Shown here piece by piece: positions 37,398 through 46,880 of a stretch of 64,000 nt of DNA; the stretch's first letter is position 1, and each line of letters begins with the position of its first letter. The translations under genes and the position numbers were made by a program. The stretch covers positions 381,702-445,701 of the forward strand of contig NZ_CP059081.1 in NCBI RefSeq assembly GCF_015602705.1, given 5' to 3'. Below the pieces are notes generated by a model. It ran no database searches. It worked only from the letters and a program-made list of their open reading frames with translations, and was not told where the DNA came from. Source of the stretch: Acinetobacter lwoffii (GTDB lineage: Bacteria; Pseudomonadota; Gammaproteobacteria; Pseudomonadales; Moraxellaceae).

Positions 37398-37705
37398 AGC
37401 TGAACCCGTTAAATCCTGAAATTGGCTAAAGTATAGCGTAATGCTTGAACATTGGTAGAATTGCAAAGTCGAAATTCTGCAATAGATTTTCTTTTTTGTA
37501 GAAAGCGAACGATAATAGTTGATAAATAGTAAGATTATTCAGGATAATCGTAGGCTGCAATTTTTCACCCCGACGAGATCATTATTTAATATTGCATCGC
37601 TAGAAGCGTAGCTGAATTGAAGCTGCTACAATTCAGCTATATGATCGGGTACTCCCCATTGACCTAGCTTTAGATTTGCCAGGCTTTAGAAGGCTTTGCC
37701 ATAAT
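37398..37705. other. Divergent region between ribA and dxs
   Basis: About 300 bases without a gene. It holds the inverted repeat at 37611-37638; I see no FMN or TPP riboswitch core. Confidence 0.4.
37611..37638. repeat. Inverted repeat upstream of dxs
   Basis: Nine-base arms GCTGAATTG and CAATTCAGC (perfect) with a 10-base spacer, about 68 bases before the dxs ATG. It could be an operator or a leader hairpin. Confidence 0.5.
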
Positions 37706-39616
37706 ATGCTGTATACAGAAATCCCAACTCAACGCCCTGTAACACCGTTGCTTGATGCGATCAATCATCCTGAGCAACTGCGTGCACTCGAGCAAAGCCA
37801 GCTAGAACAAGTGGCGGATGAGTTACGTCAATTCATTTTGTATGCTGCCGGGCAAAGTGGCGGACATTTTGGTGCCAATCTCGGTGTGATTGAACTCACC
37901 GTGGCCTTACACTATTGCTTTAATACTCCACATGATCGCCTGATCTGGGATGTAGGTCATCAGGCCTATCCGCATAAAGTGTTGACTGGTCGTCGTGAAC
38001 AGCTCACCACCATTCGTGCCAAAGACGGTCTGGCAGCGTTCCCGGCTCGTGAAGAATCTGAATTTGATACCTTTGGGGTAGGGCATTCTTCGACGGCGAT
38101 TTCTGCTGGCCTAGGTATGGCGCTGGCACGTCGTTATCAGAACAAGCCGTGTGAAGTGGTATCGATTATTGGCGATGGCGCCATGACGGCAGGTATGGCT
38201 TTTGAAGCTTTGAATGATGCCGTGGCACACAGTGCTGATCTGATGGTGGTGCTGAACGACAATGATATGTCGATTTCTTGCAGTACCGGTGGTTTTGCCA
38301 AACATCTGGCTGCCATTTGGGAGCGCGGTGAGTTCGTTAATGTTACCGAGCAGGGTGAGGCATATGTACAGCCACATCCAGAATGGTTGTATAACTCGCG
38401 TTTGCACAGTGCAGCAACCGATGCTGCAGATAACTTATTCCAAGCCATCGGCTTTGACTATTTTGGCCCGTACGATGGTCATGATGTCAAACAGCTGGTG
38501 CATGTCTTTAATGCGCTGAAAAAGCGTAAAGGCCCACGCCTGATTCATGTCTATACTAAAAAAGGCAAGGGCTTTGCTCCGGCAGAATCGGATCAAATCA
38601 AGTATCACGCGATTAGCAAACTCAATGCCGTTGCTGCCAGCAATACTGCGCCGAAATATTCGGATGTATTTGGGCAATGGCTTTGCGATGAAGCGGCACA
38701 AGACACACGCTTGCTCGCGATTACTCCCGCCATGTGCGAAGGTTCAGGCATGGTCAAATTTGCCAAAGAATATCCGGAACGTTTCTTTGATGTGGCGATT
38801 GCCGAACAGCATGCGGTTACCTTGGCTGCCGGTATGGCTTGTGAAGGCTTGAAGCCGGTGGTTGCAATTTACTCGACTTTCCTGCAACGCGGTTATGATC
38901 AACTGGTACATGACGTGGCTTTGCAGAATCTGGATGTTACTTTCGGTATTGATCGTGCCGGTCTGGTTGGTGAAGATGGCCCGACGCATGCCGGTGCTTA
39001 TGACTATGCCTATATGCGTACTATCCCGAATATCGTGATCATGGCGCCAAAAGACGAAAATGAATGCCGTCAAATGCTGCATACTGCGTATTTGTATCCA
39101 GGACCTGCAGCCGTACGTTATCCGCGTGGCAATGGACTGGGCGTCGAGATCCAGCAAAAAATGATCGAGATTCCAATCGGTCAGGCGGAAATTGTGGCCA
39201 GTTTTAACGGGCAGTATGACGAATATATTTCTGTGCTGGCGTTTGGTAGCCGGGTACAGGCTGCAGTCGATGCTGCTGAAGCCTTTGCAGTAAAACATGA
39301 GATTGGTGTGCGTGTGGTTAACATGCGTTTTGTCAAACCGTTAGATACCCAAATGCTCGATGATCTCGCTTTAAGCACCAGTCTGTTTGTCACGGTGGAA
39401 GAACATGCAGTGATGGGCGGTGCAGGTAGTGCCGTGAATGAATATCTGGCAGAAGCACAGATTGTCAAACCGATGTTGAATCTGGGTCTGGATGATACGT
39501 TTATGGCGCAAGCGACCCATGCACAGATGTTGCAGCAAGCGGGTCTGGATGCGCAAGGCATTGAAAAATCGATCAATCAGGCTTGGTCCAGCCTGGGGCA
39601 AAGCGTCTTGTCATAA
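37706..39616 (+). CDS. dxs: 1-deoxy-D-xylulose-5-phosphate synthase
   Basis: TPP-dependent entry step of the MEP isoprenoid pathway. 636 residues from the ATG at 37706 (an upstream TTG would add ten). N-terminal block [21 protein letters not shown] motif [18 protein letters not shown] to NDNDMSIS, the second-domain block [19 protein letters not shown], and [19 protein letters not shown] terminator follows, so it is probably transcribed alone. Confidence 0.97.
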   Translation: MLYTEIPTQRPVTPLLDAINHPEQLRALEQSQLEQVADELRQFILYAAGQSGGHFGANLGVIELTVALHYCFNTPHDRLIWDVGHQAYPHKVLTGRREQLTTIRAKDGLAAFPAREESEFDTFGVGHSSTAISAGLGMALARRYQNKPCEVVSIIGDGAMTAGMAFEALNDAVAHSADLMVVLNDNDMSISCSTGGFAKHLAAIWERGEFVNVTEQGEAYVQPHPEWLYNSRLHSAATDAADNLFQAIGFDYFGPYDGHDVKQLVHVFNALKKRKGPRLIHVYTKKGKGFAPAESDQIKYHAISKLNAVAASNTAPKYSDVFGQWLCDEAAQDTRLLAITPAMCEGSGMVKFAKEYPERFFDVAIAEQHAVTLAAGMACEGLKPVVAIYSTFLQRGYDQLVHDVALQNLDVTFGIDRAGLVGEDGPTHAGAYDYAYMRTIPNIVIMAPKDENECRQMLHTAYLYPGPAAVRYPRGNGLGVEIQQKMIEIPIGQAEIVASFNGQYDEYISVLAFGSRVQAAVDAAEAFAVKHEIGVRVVNMRFVKPLDTQMLDDLALSTSLFVTVEEHAVMGGAGSAVNEYLAEAQIVKPMLNLGLDDTFMAQATHAQMLQQAGLDAQGIEKSINQAWSSLGQSVLS

Positions 39617-39648
39617 TATCTTAAAAATTTTAGACACATTTTTCCCAA

Positions 39649-39684
39649 AAAAGCCCTGATATTTGCTAAGATATCGGGGCTTTT
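39649..39684 (+). terminator. Terminator of dxs
   Basis: AAAAGCCCTGATAT/ATATCGGGGCTTTT (one G-T pair) with an 8-base loop, 32 bases past the dxs stop codon. Confidence 0.82.
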
Positions 39685-39730
39685 ATGCATTATTCTTTAT
39701 CAGTGTCTTCAAATTTGTAGTGGGTGTTCA

Positions 39731-40561
39731 ATGGAACCTATGGTGGTGATGGCTGCGCGTGCGGCTCAGTTAGTTGGTCAAGAGCTTTTAAAAGCGCATC
39801 AGAATCGTCATAAACTCGATCTACAAGTCGAAGAAAAAGGAATTGATGGTCCGGTAACGCGTGTAGATCGTTATTTGGAACAGTTGACCATCGATACCCT
39901 ACGTAAAAGCTATAAAAATCACAGTTTCCTTGGTGAAGAGTTTGGCTATCAGGAAGGTAAAGGTCATGACGCCGATTGGTGTTGGGTGATCGATCCGCTA
40001 GATGGTACTTTAAACTTCATTAACGGTTTCCCGCATTTCTGTATCTCTATCGCAGTTCAGCACAAAGGCATTACTCAACACGGGGTGATTTATGACCCGG
40101 TGAAAGATGAGCTATTCTCTGCGAGTCGTGGTCGTGGTGCCATGATGAACCAGCGCCGTATTCGTGTGAATGTTAAAGACAGCCTGGAAAATACCTTTAT
40201 GGCTGTTGGTCACGCTTATCGTGCCAAGCGTAATGGCGAAGTTGTGTCTTATGCCAAGAATCATTTTCAAACCCTGTTAAACGTAACCGAAGCTGGCGCG
40301 CAATATCGTCGTTCAGGTTCTGCAGCATTGGATTTAGCCTATGTTGCTGCAGGTCGTTTCGATGGTTATTTCGAACTTGGTTTAAAGCCTTGGGATATCG
40401 CAGCTGGCGAATTGATCGTGAAAGAAGCAGGCGGTACTGTAGTTGATGCACGTGGTGGTAGCGACTCTATGGAAAATGGTCAAGTTTTGGCTTGTTCAAT
40501 GAAAATGCTTAAGCCTTTAATGCAAGCAGTTGTTCCTGCTTGGGGTGAAGCAGCAAAATAA
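39731..40561 (+). CDS. suhB: Inositol-1-monophosphatase family protein SuhB
   Basis: Mg2+-dependent phosphatase of 276 residues, also known in E. coli for a role in rRNA antitermination. Metal ligands: GEEFGYQEG (Glu) and WVIDPLDGTLNF (Asp, Asp). The C-terminal block KPWDIAAGELIVKEAGG holds the last Asp. GTGGGTGTTCA precedes the ATG. It stands between two terminators, so it is probably its own transcript. Confidence 0.95.
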   Translation: MEPMVVMAARAAQLVGQELLKAHQNRHKLDLQVEEKGIDGPVTRVDRYLEQLTIDTLRKSYKNHSFLGEEFGYQEGKGHDADWCWVIDPLDGTLNFINGFPHFCISIAVQHKGITQHGVIYDPVKDELFSASRGRGAMMNQRRIRVNVKDSLENTFMAVGHAYRAKRNGEVVSYAKNHFQTLLNVTEAGAQYRRSGSAALDLAYVAAGRFDGYFELGLKPWDIAAGELIVKEAGGTVVDARGGSDSMENGQVLACSMKMLKPLMQAVVPAWGEAAK

Positions 40562-40593
40562 TCGGGTTTAGATGAATCAGATCTAATATTGAG

Positions 40594-40621
40594 AAAAGGC
40601 GTCCTTAGGGATGCCTTTTTT
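40594..40621 (+). terminator. Terminator of suhB
   Basis: AAAAGGCGTCC/GGGATGCCTTTT (mismatch in the middle) around TTA, followed by T residues. Confidence 0.75.
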
Positions 40622-40805
40622 ATGCATGGAAATTTAAGTCGCCAGAGACTAGTGTAAGGTTATTGATGTTTGCTTGAATACTGGAAATATTAGGTGAATT
40701 GGCGAAAAGTGACTTTTTATACCGACTGTTACATTTTTTATTGTATTTTAAGTATTAGAAATATATACAAAAATTATGAATGAGGAAAATTAGTTTTAAA
40801 ACTTA

Positions 40806-40833
40806 ATGACATTGTGGAATATTCTGCTATAAT
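40806..40833 (+). promoter_or_regulatory. Likely sigma-70 promoter of the DEAD-box helicase gene
   Basis: ATGACA (-35, 5 of 6), 16-base spacer, then TGC-TATAAT, a perfect extended -10. The start would be near 40840, leaving a leader of about 270 bases. Confidence 0.6.
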
Positions 40834-40839
40834 TCCGCC

Positions 40840-41113
40840 ACGCACTTAATTTCTGTTCTTTACCTGAACACTATCTTCTAATCATTGTATGCGCGTGCTG
40901 TCCATAGAGAGGACATATCCTTCGCGCCCCAATCGCTTAAGCGATTCCTTCAGGTTTGCGGCCGTAATCATGCGTGCGTTATATCCACATCGTCGTTACT
41001 CGGATCGCTGCTGAATCCTAATATTTTCAGCATTATTTGCTGTGCCGCTTTTTGCCGATGTCCATAATTGTTATTTATTAAATGGAGCACCCACTTCAGG
41101 GTGAATACTCTCT
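40840..41113 (+). promoter_or_regulatory. Long structured 5' leader of the DEAD-box helicase mRNA
   Basis: No gene is credible in these bases. Visible stems: nested GCGCG/CGCGC with inner GTCC/GGAC (40891-40927), the palindrome with half AATCGCTT (40931-40946), GCTGAA/TTCAGC (41010-41031), and CACCC/GGGTG (41088-41103) that ends 10 bases before the ATG and holds the only AGGG-like ribosome site. This layout fits a leader that controls translation, but only folding or structure data could prove it. Confidence 0.5.
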
Positions 41114-42988
41114 ATGAGCAAAACTTTTGCTGATTTTTCCCTCGACGACTCTCTAACCCAGGCTCTCGACGCTTTAGGCTTTACTACTCCTACTCCTGTA
41201 CAAGAACAAGCGATTCCAGCTGCGCTTGAAGGCAAAGACCTTCTTGTGTCAAGCCAAACAGGTTCTGGTAAAACTGCTGCATTCTTACTGCCTACGTTAA
41301 ATGCGTTGGCAAACCAAGATACATTAGTGCCGTTTAAAGACCGTATGAAAGCGGTTACTCAACCGAATATTTTGGTGATTTCACCGACTCGTGAATTGGC
41401 ACAACAGGTATGTCAAGACGCAATCGCATTTGTACGTCACATGAAAGGTGTTCGTATTGCGGCAATCATGGGCGGTATGCCTTTTGGTAAGCAAATTCAA
41501 CAGTTAAAAGGCGCGCAAGTTGTTGTTGCAACTCCAGGTCGTCTACTGGACTTGGTAAATCGTCGTCAAATCAAATTGGATAAAGTTGACGCGTTAATCG
41601 TCGATGAAGCTGACCGTATGCTTGACCTAGGTTTCTCTGAAGACTTAGAAGCAATTGGTGAATTGGCTGCAAACCGCAAACAGACTCTTATGTTCTCTGC
41701 GACTTTTGCACCACGTATCATTACACTTGCAGAACGCATGATGAATGATCCAATGCGTATTTCGATCGAAACTGGTCACTCTACAAATACTGATATTACT
41801 CAGACTTTGCATTGGACTGACGGTTTCGAGCACAAGAAAAAACTTCTTACTCACTGGTTGAACGAAGAAGACGTTGATCAAGCAGTAGTATTTGCGTCAA
41901 CTCAAGAAGACACAGATATGTTGGCTGAAGAACTTGCTGAAGCAGGTCTATCAGTTGTAGCACTTCACGGTGCTATGCCACAAACTGTTCGTAACCGTCG
42001 TTTACGCAGCATCCGTGAAGGTCGTGCGAAGATCTTGGTTGCAACTGACGTTGCAGCGCGTGGTCTTGACGTACCAACAATTTCACACGTCATCAACTTC
42101 GGTCTTCCAATGAAGAACGAAGACTATGTACACCGTATCGGTCGTACAGGTCGTGCGGGTCGTACTGGTAAAGCAATTACTTTGGCGACTTACCGTGAAC
42201 GCGGTAAAATCCGTGCTTTAGAAGACTTCCTTGATGCGCGTCTAAACGTATCTGAAATTGAAGGTCTTGAGCCATCTCCACCTCCTGCACGTGGTAGCCG
42301 TGATGGCGCTGGTCGCGGTCGTGGCCGTGATGGCGGTCGTCGTGATGGCGGTCGTGGTGGTTTCGGTGGCGGTCGTCGTTTTGAAGGCGAAAGCAACTTC
42401 AAACGTCGTGAAGGCGGTGATGATCGTCCACGTCGTAGCTTCGATGACAAACCTCGTGGCGAACGTCCGGCATTTGGTGAAGATCGTCCACGTCGTGACT
42501 TTGGTGATCGTCCAGCTCCACGTCGTGAAGGTGGTTTTGGCGACCGTCCACAACGTTCGTTTGATGACCGTCCAAAGCGTGACTTCGGTGATCGTGCAGC
42601 TCCGCGTCGTGAAGGTGGTTTTGGCGACCGTCCACAACGTTCGTTTGATGACCGTCCAAAGCGTGACTTCGGTGATCGTGCAGCTCCGCGTCGTGAAGGT
42701 GGTTTTGGTGACCGTCCTCGCTCTAATGATGACAACCGTGGCAACCGTGTAGATTACAAGCCAGCTCGTGAAGGCGGTTATGGTGATCGTCCAAAACGTG
42801 ATTTTGGTGATCGTCCTGCTCCACGTCGTGAAGGTGGTTTCGGTGATCGTCCAGCGCGTTCATTCGGTGATGACCGTCCAAAACGTGATTTCGGTGATCG
42901 TCCAGTACGTCGCAACTTTGATGACAAACCACGTGGTGAACGTTCGTTCGGTGGTGAAGATCGTCCACGTCGTAAATTTAACGACTAA
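41114..42988 (+). CDS. DEAD-box ATP-dependent RNA helicase with RGG/GDRP-repeat tail
   Basis: 624 residues. Helicase core (1-395): Q motif TPTPVQEQAI, Walker A SSQTGSGKT (46-54), PTRELA, TPGRLL, VDEADRMLD (DEAD), SAT, then RGLDVP and HRIGRTGRAGR. From about 400 a low-complexity basic tail begins with RGRGRDGGRRDGG and continues as tandem units around GDRPxPRREGGFGDRP. The core is closest to RhlE-type enzymes and the tail should bind RNA. A long structured leader lies upstream. Cold-stress or ribosome-assembly roles are inferred. Confidence 0.93.
   Translation: MSKTFADFSLDDSLTQALDALGFTTPTPVQEQAIPAALEGKDLLVSSQTGSGKTAAFLLPTLNALANQDTLVPFKDRMKAVTQPNILVISPTRELAQQVCQDAIAFVRHMKGVRIAAIMGGMPFGKQIQQLKGAQVVVATPGRLLDLVNRRQIKLDKVDALIVDEADRMLDLGFSEDLEAIGELAANRKQTLMFSATFAPRIITLAERMMNDPMRISIETGHSTNTDITQTLHWTDGFEHKKKLLTHWLNEEDVDQAVVFASTQEDTDMLAEELAEAGLSVVALHGAMPQTVRNRRLRSIREGRAKILVATDVAARGLDVPTISHVINFGLPMKNEDYVHRIGRTGRAGRTGKAITLATYRERGKIRALEDFLDARLNVSEIEGLEPSPPPARGSRDGAGRGRGRDGGRRDGGRGGFGGGRRFEGESNFKRREGGDDRPRRSFDDKPRGERPAFGEDRPRRDFGDRPAPRREGGFGDRPQRSFDDRPKRDFGDRAAPRREGGFGDRPQRSFDDRPKRDFGDRAAPRREGGFGDRPRSNDDNRGNRVDYKPAREGGYGDRPKRDFGDRPAPRREGGFGDRPARSFGDDRPKRDFGDRPVRRNFDDKPRGERSFGGEDRPRRKFND
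42521..42688 (+). repeat. 84-base tandem repeat in the helicase tail
   Basis: Two near-identical 84-base units (28 residues each, beginning RREGGFGDR), with a third beginning at 42689 that diverges after about 20 bases. Unit boundaries at 42521, 42605 and 42689 are exact multiples of three, so copy-number change keeps the frame. Confidence 0.85.
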
Positions 42989-43009
42989 TAGAGTCGCTAG
43001 ATGAAGATA

Positions 43010-43037
43010 AAAAAACCGGTAGAAATACCGGTTTTTT
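43010..43037 (+). terminator. Terminator of the helicase gene
   Basis: AAAACCGGTA/TACCGGTTTT around GAAA with A- and T-runs, 22 bases past the stop codon. Confidence 0.85.
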
Positions 43038-43393
43038 ATGCATTGAGTTTTTTGCTTTTTAACGTAAAATGTCTACTAATTCATATTTTGTCAGGGTTAT
43101 GATAATTATTAATATGAAAAGTTTAGCTGCTCGATCTCAATTGATAGAGGTGCATATGCCATATATCGCATTGACTTTGATTTTATGTAATATTATCTAT
43201 TATTTATACAGTGTTTTTAATTAATCAATCTAATCATTTTAAGCCTAAGTACATATTTTTATTATAAAAAACACGAAATAATCAATTATTGTCATCTTTT
43301 TATGATATTCACCCACCTTTTTCAACTGCTAACATTTTGAACTTCGTTCCTTTATAGTATGCATGCTGAAAAAATGTAGGAATAAACTCAGCT
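43038..43393. other. Intergenic region upstream of the mla operon
   Basis: About 350 AT-rich bases with no gene. The mla promoter should lie here; a TATAGT at 43353 is a candidate -10, but no -35 at normal spacing accompanies it. Confidence 0.4.
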
Positions 43394-44212
43394 ATGAAAA
43401 ATCAAACAGCGCGAGATACTCAGTCTCTGATTGAAGTCAAGAATTTGAGCTTCAAGCGGGGTGAGCGCGTGATTTATGACGACGTGAGTTTAACTATTCG
43501 TCGTGGACAGATTACCGCCATCATGGGGCCATCGGGAACCGGTAAAACCACCTTATTAAGACTGATTGGTGGACAGCTGACGCCCGAACATGGTCAGGTC
43601 TTATTGGATGGCAAAGATATTGCCTCGATGTCACGTTCCGAACTTTTTTCAGCACGTGCACGTATGGGCATGCTGTTTCAGAGCGGTGCTTTGTTTACCG
43701 ATATGAGCGTGTATGAAAATGTCGCATTTCCGATTCGGGCACATACCAAACTGCCAGAACATCTGATTAAGGAAATCGTGGCACTGAAACTGGAATCGGT
43801 CGGTTTACGTGGTGCAGAGCAGATGATGCCATCCGAGTTATCTGGTGGTATGAACCGACGCGTGGCTCTGGCCCGGGCGATTGCGCTGGACCCTGAACTG
43901 ATCATGTACGATGAACCCTTTGCCGGACAAGATCCGATTGTGATGGGGGTATTGACTCGCCTGATCCGTTCATTGCGTGAAGCACTGGATCTGACCACGA
44001 TTATTGTCTCGCATGATGTGACAGAAACCTTATCCATTGCTGATTACATTTATATTGTGGCAGAAGGCAAGATCCAGGGCGAGGGGACACCGGCAGAGCT
44101 AAAAGTGCATCCTTCAACTTTTGTGCAGCAATTCCTGACGGGTTCGGTGGAAGGTCCAGTCGATTATCAGTTTAGTCATCGGGCTTATTTAAGTGATGAG
44201 GTACGTTCATGA
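43394..44212 (+). CDS. mlaF: Phospholipid-transport ABC ATPase MlaF
   Basis: Cytoplasmic ATPase of the Mla system that keeps outer-membrane lipid asymmetry. 272 residues. Walker A GPSGTGKT (45-52), Q-loop in MLFQSGALF, signature LSGGMNRR with Walker B LIMYDEP, and VSHDVTE. It is the first gene of mlaFEDCB and its stop overlaps the mlaE start (ATGA at 44209). Confidence 0.95.
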   Translation: MKNQTARDTQSLIEVKNLSFKRGERVIYDDVSLTIRRGQITAIMGPSGTGKTTLLRLIGGQLTPEHGQVLLDGKDIASMSRSELFSARARMGMLFQSGALFTDMSVYENVAFPIRAHTKLPEHLIKEIVALKLESVGLRGAEQMMPSELSGGMNRRVALARAIALDPELIMYDEPFAGQDPIVMGVLTRLIRSLREALDLTTIIVSHDVTETLSIADYIYIVAEGKIQGEGTPAELKVHPSTFVQQFLTGSVEGPVDYQFSHRAYLSDEVRS

Positions 44213-44988
44213 ATGCAATTGCCGCATTAGGTAGACGCGTTATTGAACGTGTACAGGGGATTGGGGTCGCAACCCTGATGCTGTTGCAGATTTTATTTTC
44301 CATGCCGACCTGGCTTGGCGTAAAGCTGTTTGTTTATCAGATGTATCGGGTTGGGGTATTGTCCCTGCTGATTATTGTGGTTTCTGGCCTGTTTATTGGA
44401 GCCGTGCTTGGTTTGCAAATGTTCAGCATCTTGTCGACCTTTGGTAGTGAGTCGATGCTAGGAACAGCAGTCGCGCTGACCTTGCTGCGTGAACTGGCAC
44501 CTGTGGTCGCTGCTTTGCTGTTTGCGGGACGTGCCGGTTCAGCCTTGACTGCTGAAATTGGTCTGATGAAAGCCACTGAGCAATTGTCCAGTATGGAAAT
44601 GATCGGTGTCGATCCATTGAAGCGGGTAATTTCGCCGCGTCTTTGGGCAGGGATTTTTAGCTTGCCAATGCTTTCCGTCATCTTTGCCGCAGTCGGCATT
44701 ATGGGCGGAAAAATGGTCGGCGTAGATTTTCTGGGTGCCGATGAAGGCGCTTATTGGAGCGGCATGGAAAGCAGCGTGCAATTCTATAAAGATGTCTTGA
44801 ATGGCACCATTATTAAAAGTTTTGTATTCGCATTAATTTGTACCTGGATTGCGGTATACCAAGGCTATGCCTGTGTCCCGACATCGGAAGGTATTGCAAC
44901 TTCTACAACGCGTACAGTCGTGTATTCTTCACTGTGCGTTTTAGGCTTTGACTTTGTGTTGACTGCGGTCATGTTCGGAGGTGTTTAA
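44209..44988 (+). CDS. mlaE: Phospholipid-transport permease MlaE
   Basis: Inner-membrane subunit, 259 residues, with five to six hydrophobic helices. Family blocks: [47 protein letters not shown], and [20 protein letters not shown]. Overlaps mlaF by four bases and mlaD by one, indicating translational coupling. Confidence 0.95.
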   Translation: MNAIAALGRRVIERVQGIGVATLMLLQILFSMPTWLGVKLFVYQMYRVGVLSLLIIVVSGLFIGAVLGLQMFSILSTFGSESMLGTAVALTLLRELAPVVAALLFAGRAGSALTAEIGLMKATEQLSSMEMIGVDPLKRVISPRLWAGIFSLPMLSVIFAAVGIMGGKMVGVDFLGADEGAYWSGMESSVQFYKDVLNGTIIKSFVFALICTWIAVYQGYACVPTSEGIATSTTRTVVYSSLCVLGFDFVLTAVMFGGV

Positions 44989-45665
44989 TGAAATCACGTA
45001 CTAGTGAGCTGGCCGTTGGTGTTTTTGTTATTTTGTTTGGTATTGCCTTATTTTTCCTGGCGATGCGTGTCAGTGGTCTGGTCGGACACAATATTTCCGA
45101 CAGCTATAAAATGACAGCGACTTTTGAAAATGTAAATGGGATCAAGCCACGTGCCAAAGTGGCATTGAGTGGTGTGAAAGTGGGGCAGGTGGATGACATT
45201 ACCCTGGATCCAGTGACGCGTCTGGCAACCGTGCATATGACCCTGGATGGCTCATTGACCTCATTTAATGCTGAACAGTTAAAGCAGGTTCAGCAGGAAG
45301 CACTGGAAGAGTTACGTTATAGTTCGGACTATACTGCGGCTGCACCTGCGCAACAAAAAGACATGGAAAAACAACTGTTAGCTAACATGAAATCCATCAC
45401 CAATATTGATGAGGATGCTTATATTATGGTAGCGACCAATGGGTTATTGGGTGAAAAATACCTGAAAATTATTCCAGGTGGTGGTCTGAACTATTTGAAA
45501 CGTGGTGATCAGATTGCCAATACCCAAGGCACCATGGAAATTGAAGATTTAGTGACGAAGTTCATTACTGGCGGTGCCGGTAAATCGTCGGATAGTCAAG
45601 AAACTACCCCAGAACAGGCGACAGTTTCAGAATCGACTGATGCAGAACCTGCATTTGTTGAATAA
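44988..45665 (+). CDS. mlaD: MlaD, MCE-domain substrate-binding subunit
   Basis: 225 residues: one N-terminal membrane helix (about 7-27), then an MCE domain (GIKPRAKVALSGVKVGQVDDITLD) that forms a hexameric lipid channel in the periplasm. GLLGEKYLKIIPGG is the conserved C-terminal strand. After about residue 200 the tail is acidic and low complexity. Acinetobacter MlaD has an insert compared with E. coli (183 residues), here seen as the LKQVQQEALEELRYSS segment. Confidence 0.95.
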   Translation: MKSRTSELAVGVFVILFGIALFFLAMRVSGLVGHNISDSYKMTATFENVNGIKPRAKVALSGVKVGQVDDITLDPVTRLATVHMTLDGSLTSFNAEQLKQVQQEALEELRYSSDYTAAAPAQQKDMEKQLLANMKSITNIDEDAYIMVATNGLLGEKYLKIIPGGGLNYLKRGDQIANTQGTMEIEDLVTKFITGGAGKSSDSQETTPEQATVSESTDAEPAFVE

Positions 45666-45683
45666 TAGATTGAGGAGATTTCA

Positions 45684-46322
45684 GTGAAAACTTTAGTAAA
45701 ACAAACGCTTGCAGCAAGCATTCTTTCCACAATGGTTGCTGGTACAGTGTTTGCTGCACCGTCTGAAGCACCACCTGCTTTTATTAAAAAAGTGGCAGAT
45801 GGTTTGATTGAGCGCCTCAAAGCTGATAATGCAAAATTGCAGAACAATCCGGCGCTGGTAAAAGCGATTGTCCGCCAGAATCTGGATCCATACATTGATT
45901 CACAGTCTTTCACGCGTATTGTGATGGGGACTTATGCGACGAACCAGTATAGTACTGCTGCACAGCGCGCGCAGTTTGAAAAGAATTTCCGTGAAACGCT
46001 CATTGAAAATTATGGTTCTGCATTTTCCAAGTTTAGTAATCAGACCTATAGCGTGCGTCCATATAAGGCCAGCAACAGCAAAAACCCTGTTGTAACCATC
46101 GACTTTAATAATAAAGGCGAGAAAATTCCGGTAGCGTTTCAGCTGGTGGACAAAGGCTCACAATGGAAAATCCGCAACATCAACGTATCGGGTATCGATC
46201 TAGGTTTGCAATTCCGTAACCAGTTTGCTGCGACAGTAAAACGTAATGGCGGTAATATAGATAAAGCTATTGCTAACTTCAAACCGGATGCAGAAGCTGC
46301 AATCGACAAGAACAAGAAATAA
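45684..46322 (+). CDS. mlaC: MlaC, periplasmic phospholipid carrier
   Basis: 212 residues, beginning at a GTG with GAGGAG 7 bases upstream. Signal peptide about 1-24 (AASILSTMVAGTVFAA). Core blocks IVRQNLDPYIDSQSFTRIVMG, FEKNFRETLIENYGSAF and WKIRNINVSGIDLG are typical of the Tol_Tol_Ttg2 family. It shuttles lipid between MlaA at the outer membrane and the MlaFEDB complex. Confidence 0.94.
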   Translation: MKTLVKQTLAASILSTMVAGTVFAAPSEAPPAFIKKVADGLIERLKADNAKLQNNPALVKAIVRQNLDPYIDSQSFTRIVMGTYATNQYSTAAQRAQFEKNFRETLIENYGSAFSKFSNQTYSVRPYKASNSKNPVVTIDFNNKGEKIPVAFQLVDKGSQWKIRNINVSGIDLGLQFRNQFAATVKRNGGNIDKAIANFKPDAEAAIDKNKK

Positions 46323-46337
46323 TCAGATAGGTGAGCC

Positions 46338-46628
46338 GTGATTGTATTCAAGGATCAGGAATTGCAGGTTTCAGGCAAGATTGACTATGCCAATGCGCAG
46401 GACTATTACCTAAATGGTCTGCGTGTGGTTCAGTCACAGAGCAAGTTTCCGCTTGTGGTTAATCTAGCTGGGCTTGAAAGTGGTAGTACTTTGGCTTTGG
46501 CAGTATTGGTGCGCTGGTTGCGCCAGACGCCTCAAGCGCAAGGACTACAGTTTAAAGCTGTCCCTGCTAAAATGATGAATATCATTCAGGCCTGTCATTT
46601 ACAGGATGATTTACAGATCATTCAGTAA
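46338..46628 (+). CDS. mlaB: MlaB, STAS-domain subunit
   Basis: 96 residues, a cytoplasmic STAS domain that stabilises MlaF, starting at a GTG with AGGTGAG upstream. The strand-helix layout VSGKIDYANAQDYYLNGLRVV and VNLAGLESGSTLALAVLVRWLRQT has the conserved Thr/Ser after the second strand. Last gene of the operon; a terminator follows 12 bases later. Confidence 0.92.
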   Translation: MIVFKDQELQVSGKIDYANAQDYYLNGLRVVQSQSKFPLVVNLAGLESGSTLALAVLVRWLRQTPQAQGLQFKAVPAKMMNIIQACHLQDDLQIIQ

Positions 46629-46639
46629 ATAAAAAAAAT

Positions 46640-46668
46640 AAAAAAGCACCGAAAGGTGCTTTTTTTTA
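46640..46668 (+). terminator. Terminator of the mla operon
   Basis: AAAAAAGCACC/GGTGCTTTTTT around GAAA with an eight-T tract. Confidence 0.88.
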
Positions 46669-46736
46669 TTGTTGATACATTTTAAAAGTAAATTCCTTCC
46701 TTTATCAAAAGGACGTTAGGAAGGATTAAAATATGA

Positions 46737-46874
46737 CCTCACCCTAACCCTCTCCTAAAAGGAGAGGGAACTTCCTCTCTAAATTTATGGATAGAAATGA
46801 TATTTTTAAAAACTACTATCTCAATAAATATTGGAAGTCCTCTCTCCCTATGGGAGAGAGTGAGAGAGAGGGTG
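46737..46874. repeat. CCCTCTCC-type double-hairpin repeat, copy 2 (inverted)
   Basis: Module A, inverted, at 46737-46770, matches copy 1 at 14327-14360 in 33 of 34 bases. Module B, inverted, with hairpin CTCTCTCCC/GGGAGAGAG, is at 46840-46874. The modules lie in the order opposite to copy 1 when read on the same strand, as if drawn from a longer alternating array. The region is between mlaB and corA, whose ends converge. Confidence 0.85.
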
Positions 46875-46880
46875 AAGAAA

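Noticed and set aside
37398..37705. FMN or TPP riboswitch near ribA and dxs
   Set aside because: No conserved riboswitch core seen on either strand.
40885..41067. 60-residue open frame in the helicase leader
   Set aside because: No ribosome site or family resemblance; it crosses the stems of the leader.
42190..42744. Long minus-strand and alternate-frame open frames over the helicase tail
   Set aside because: They result from the biased, repetitive codons of the real gene. No start signals or family resemblance.
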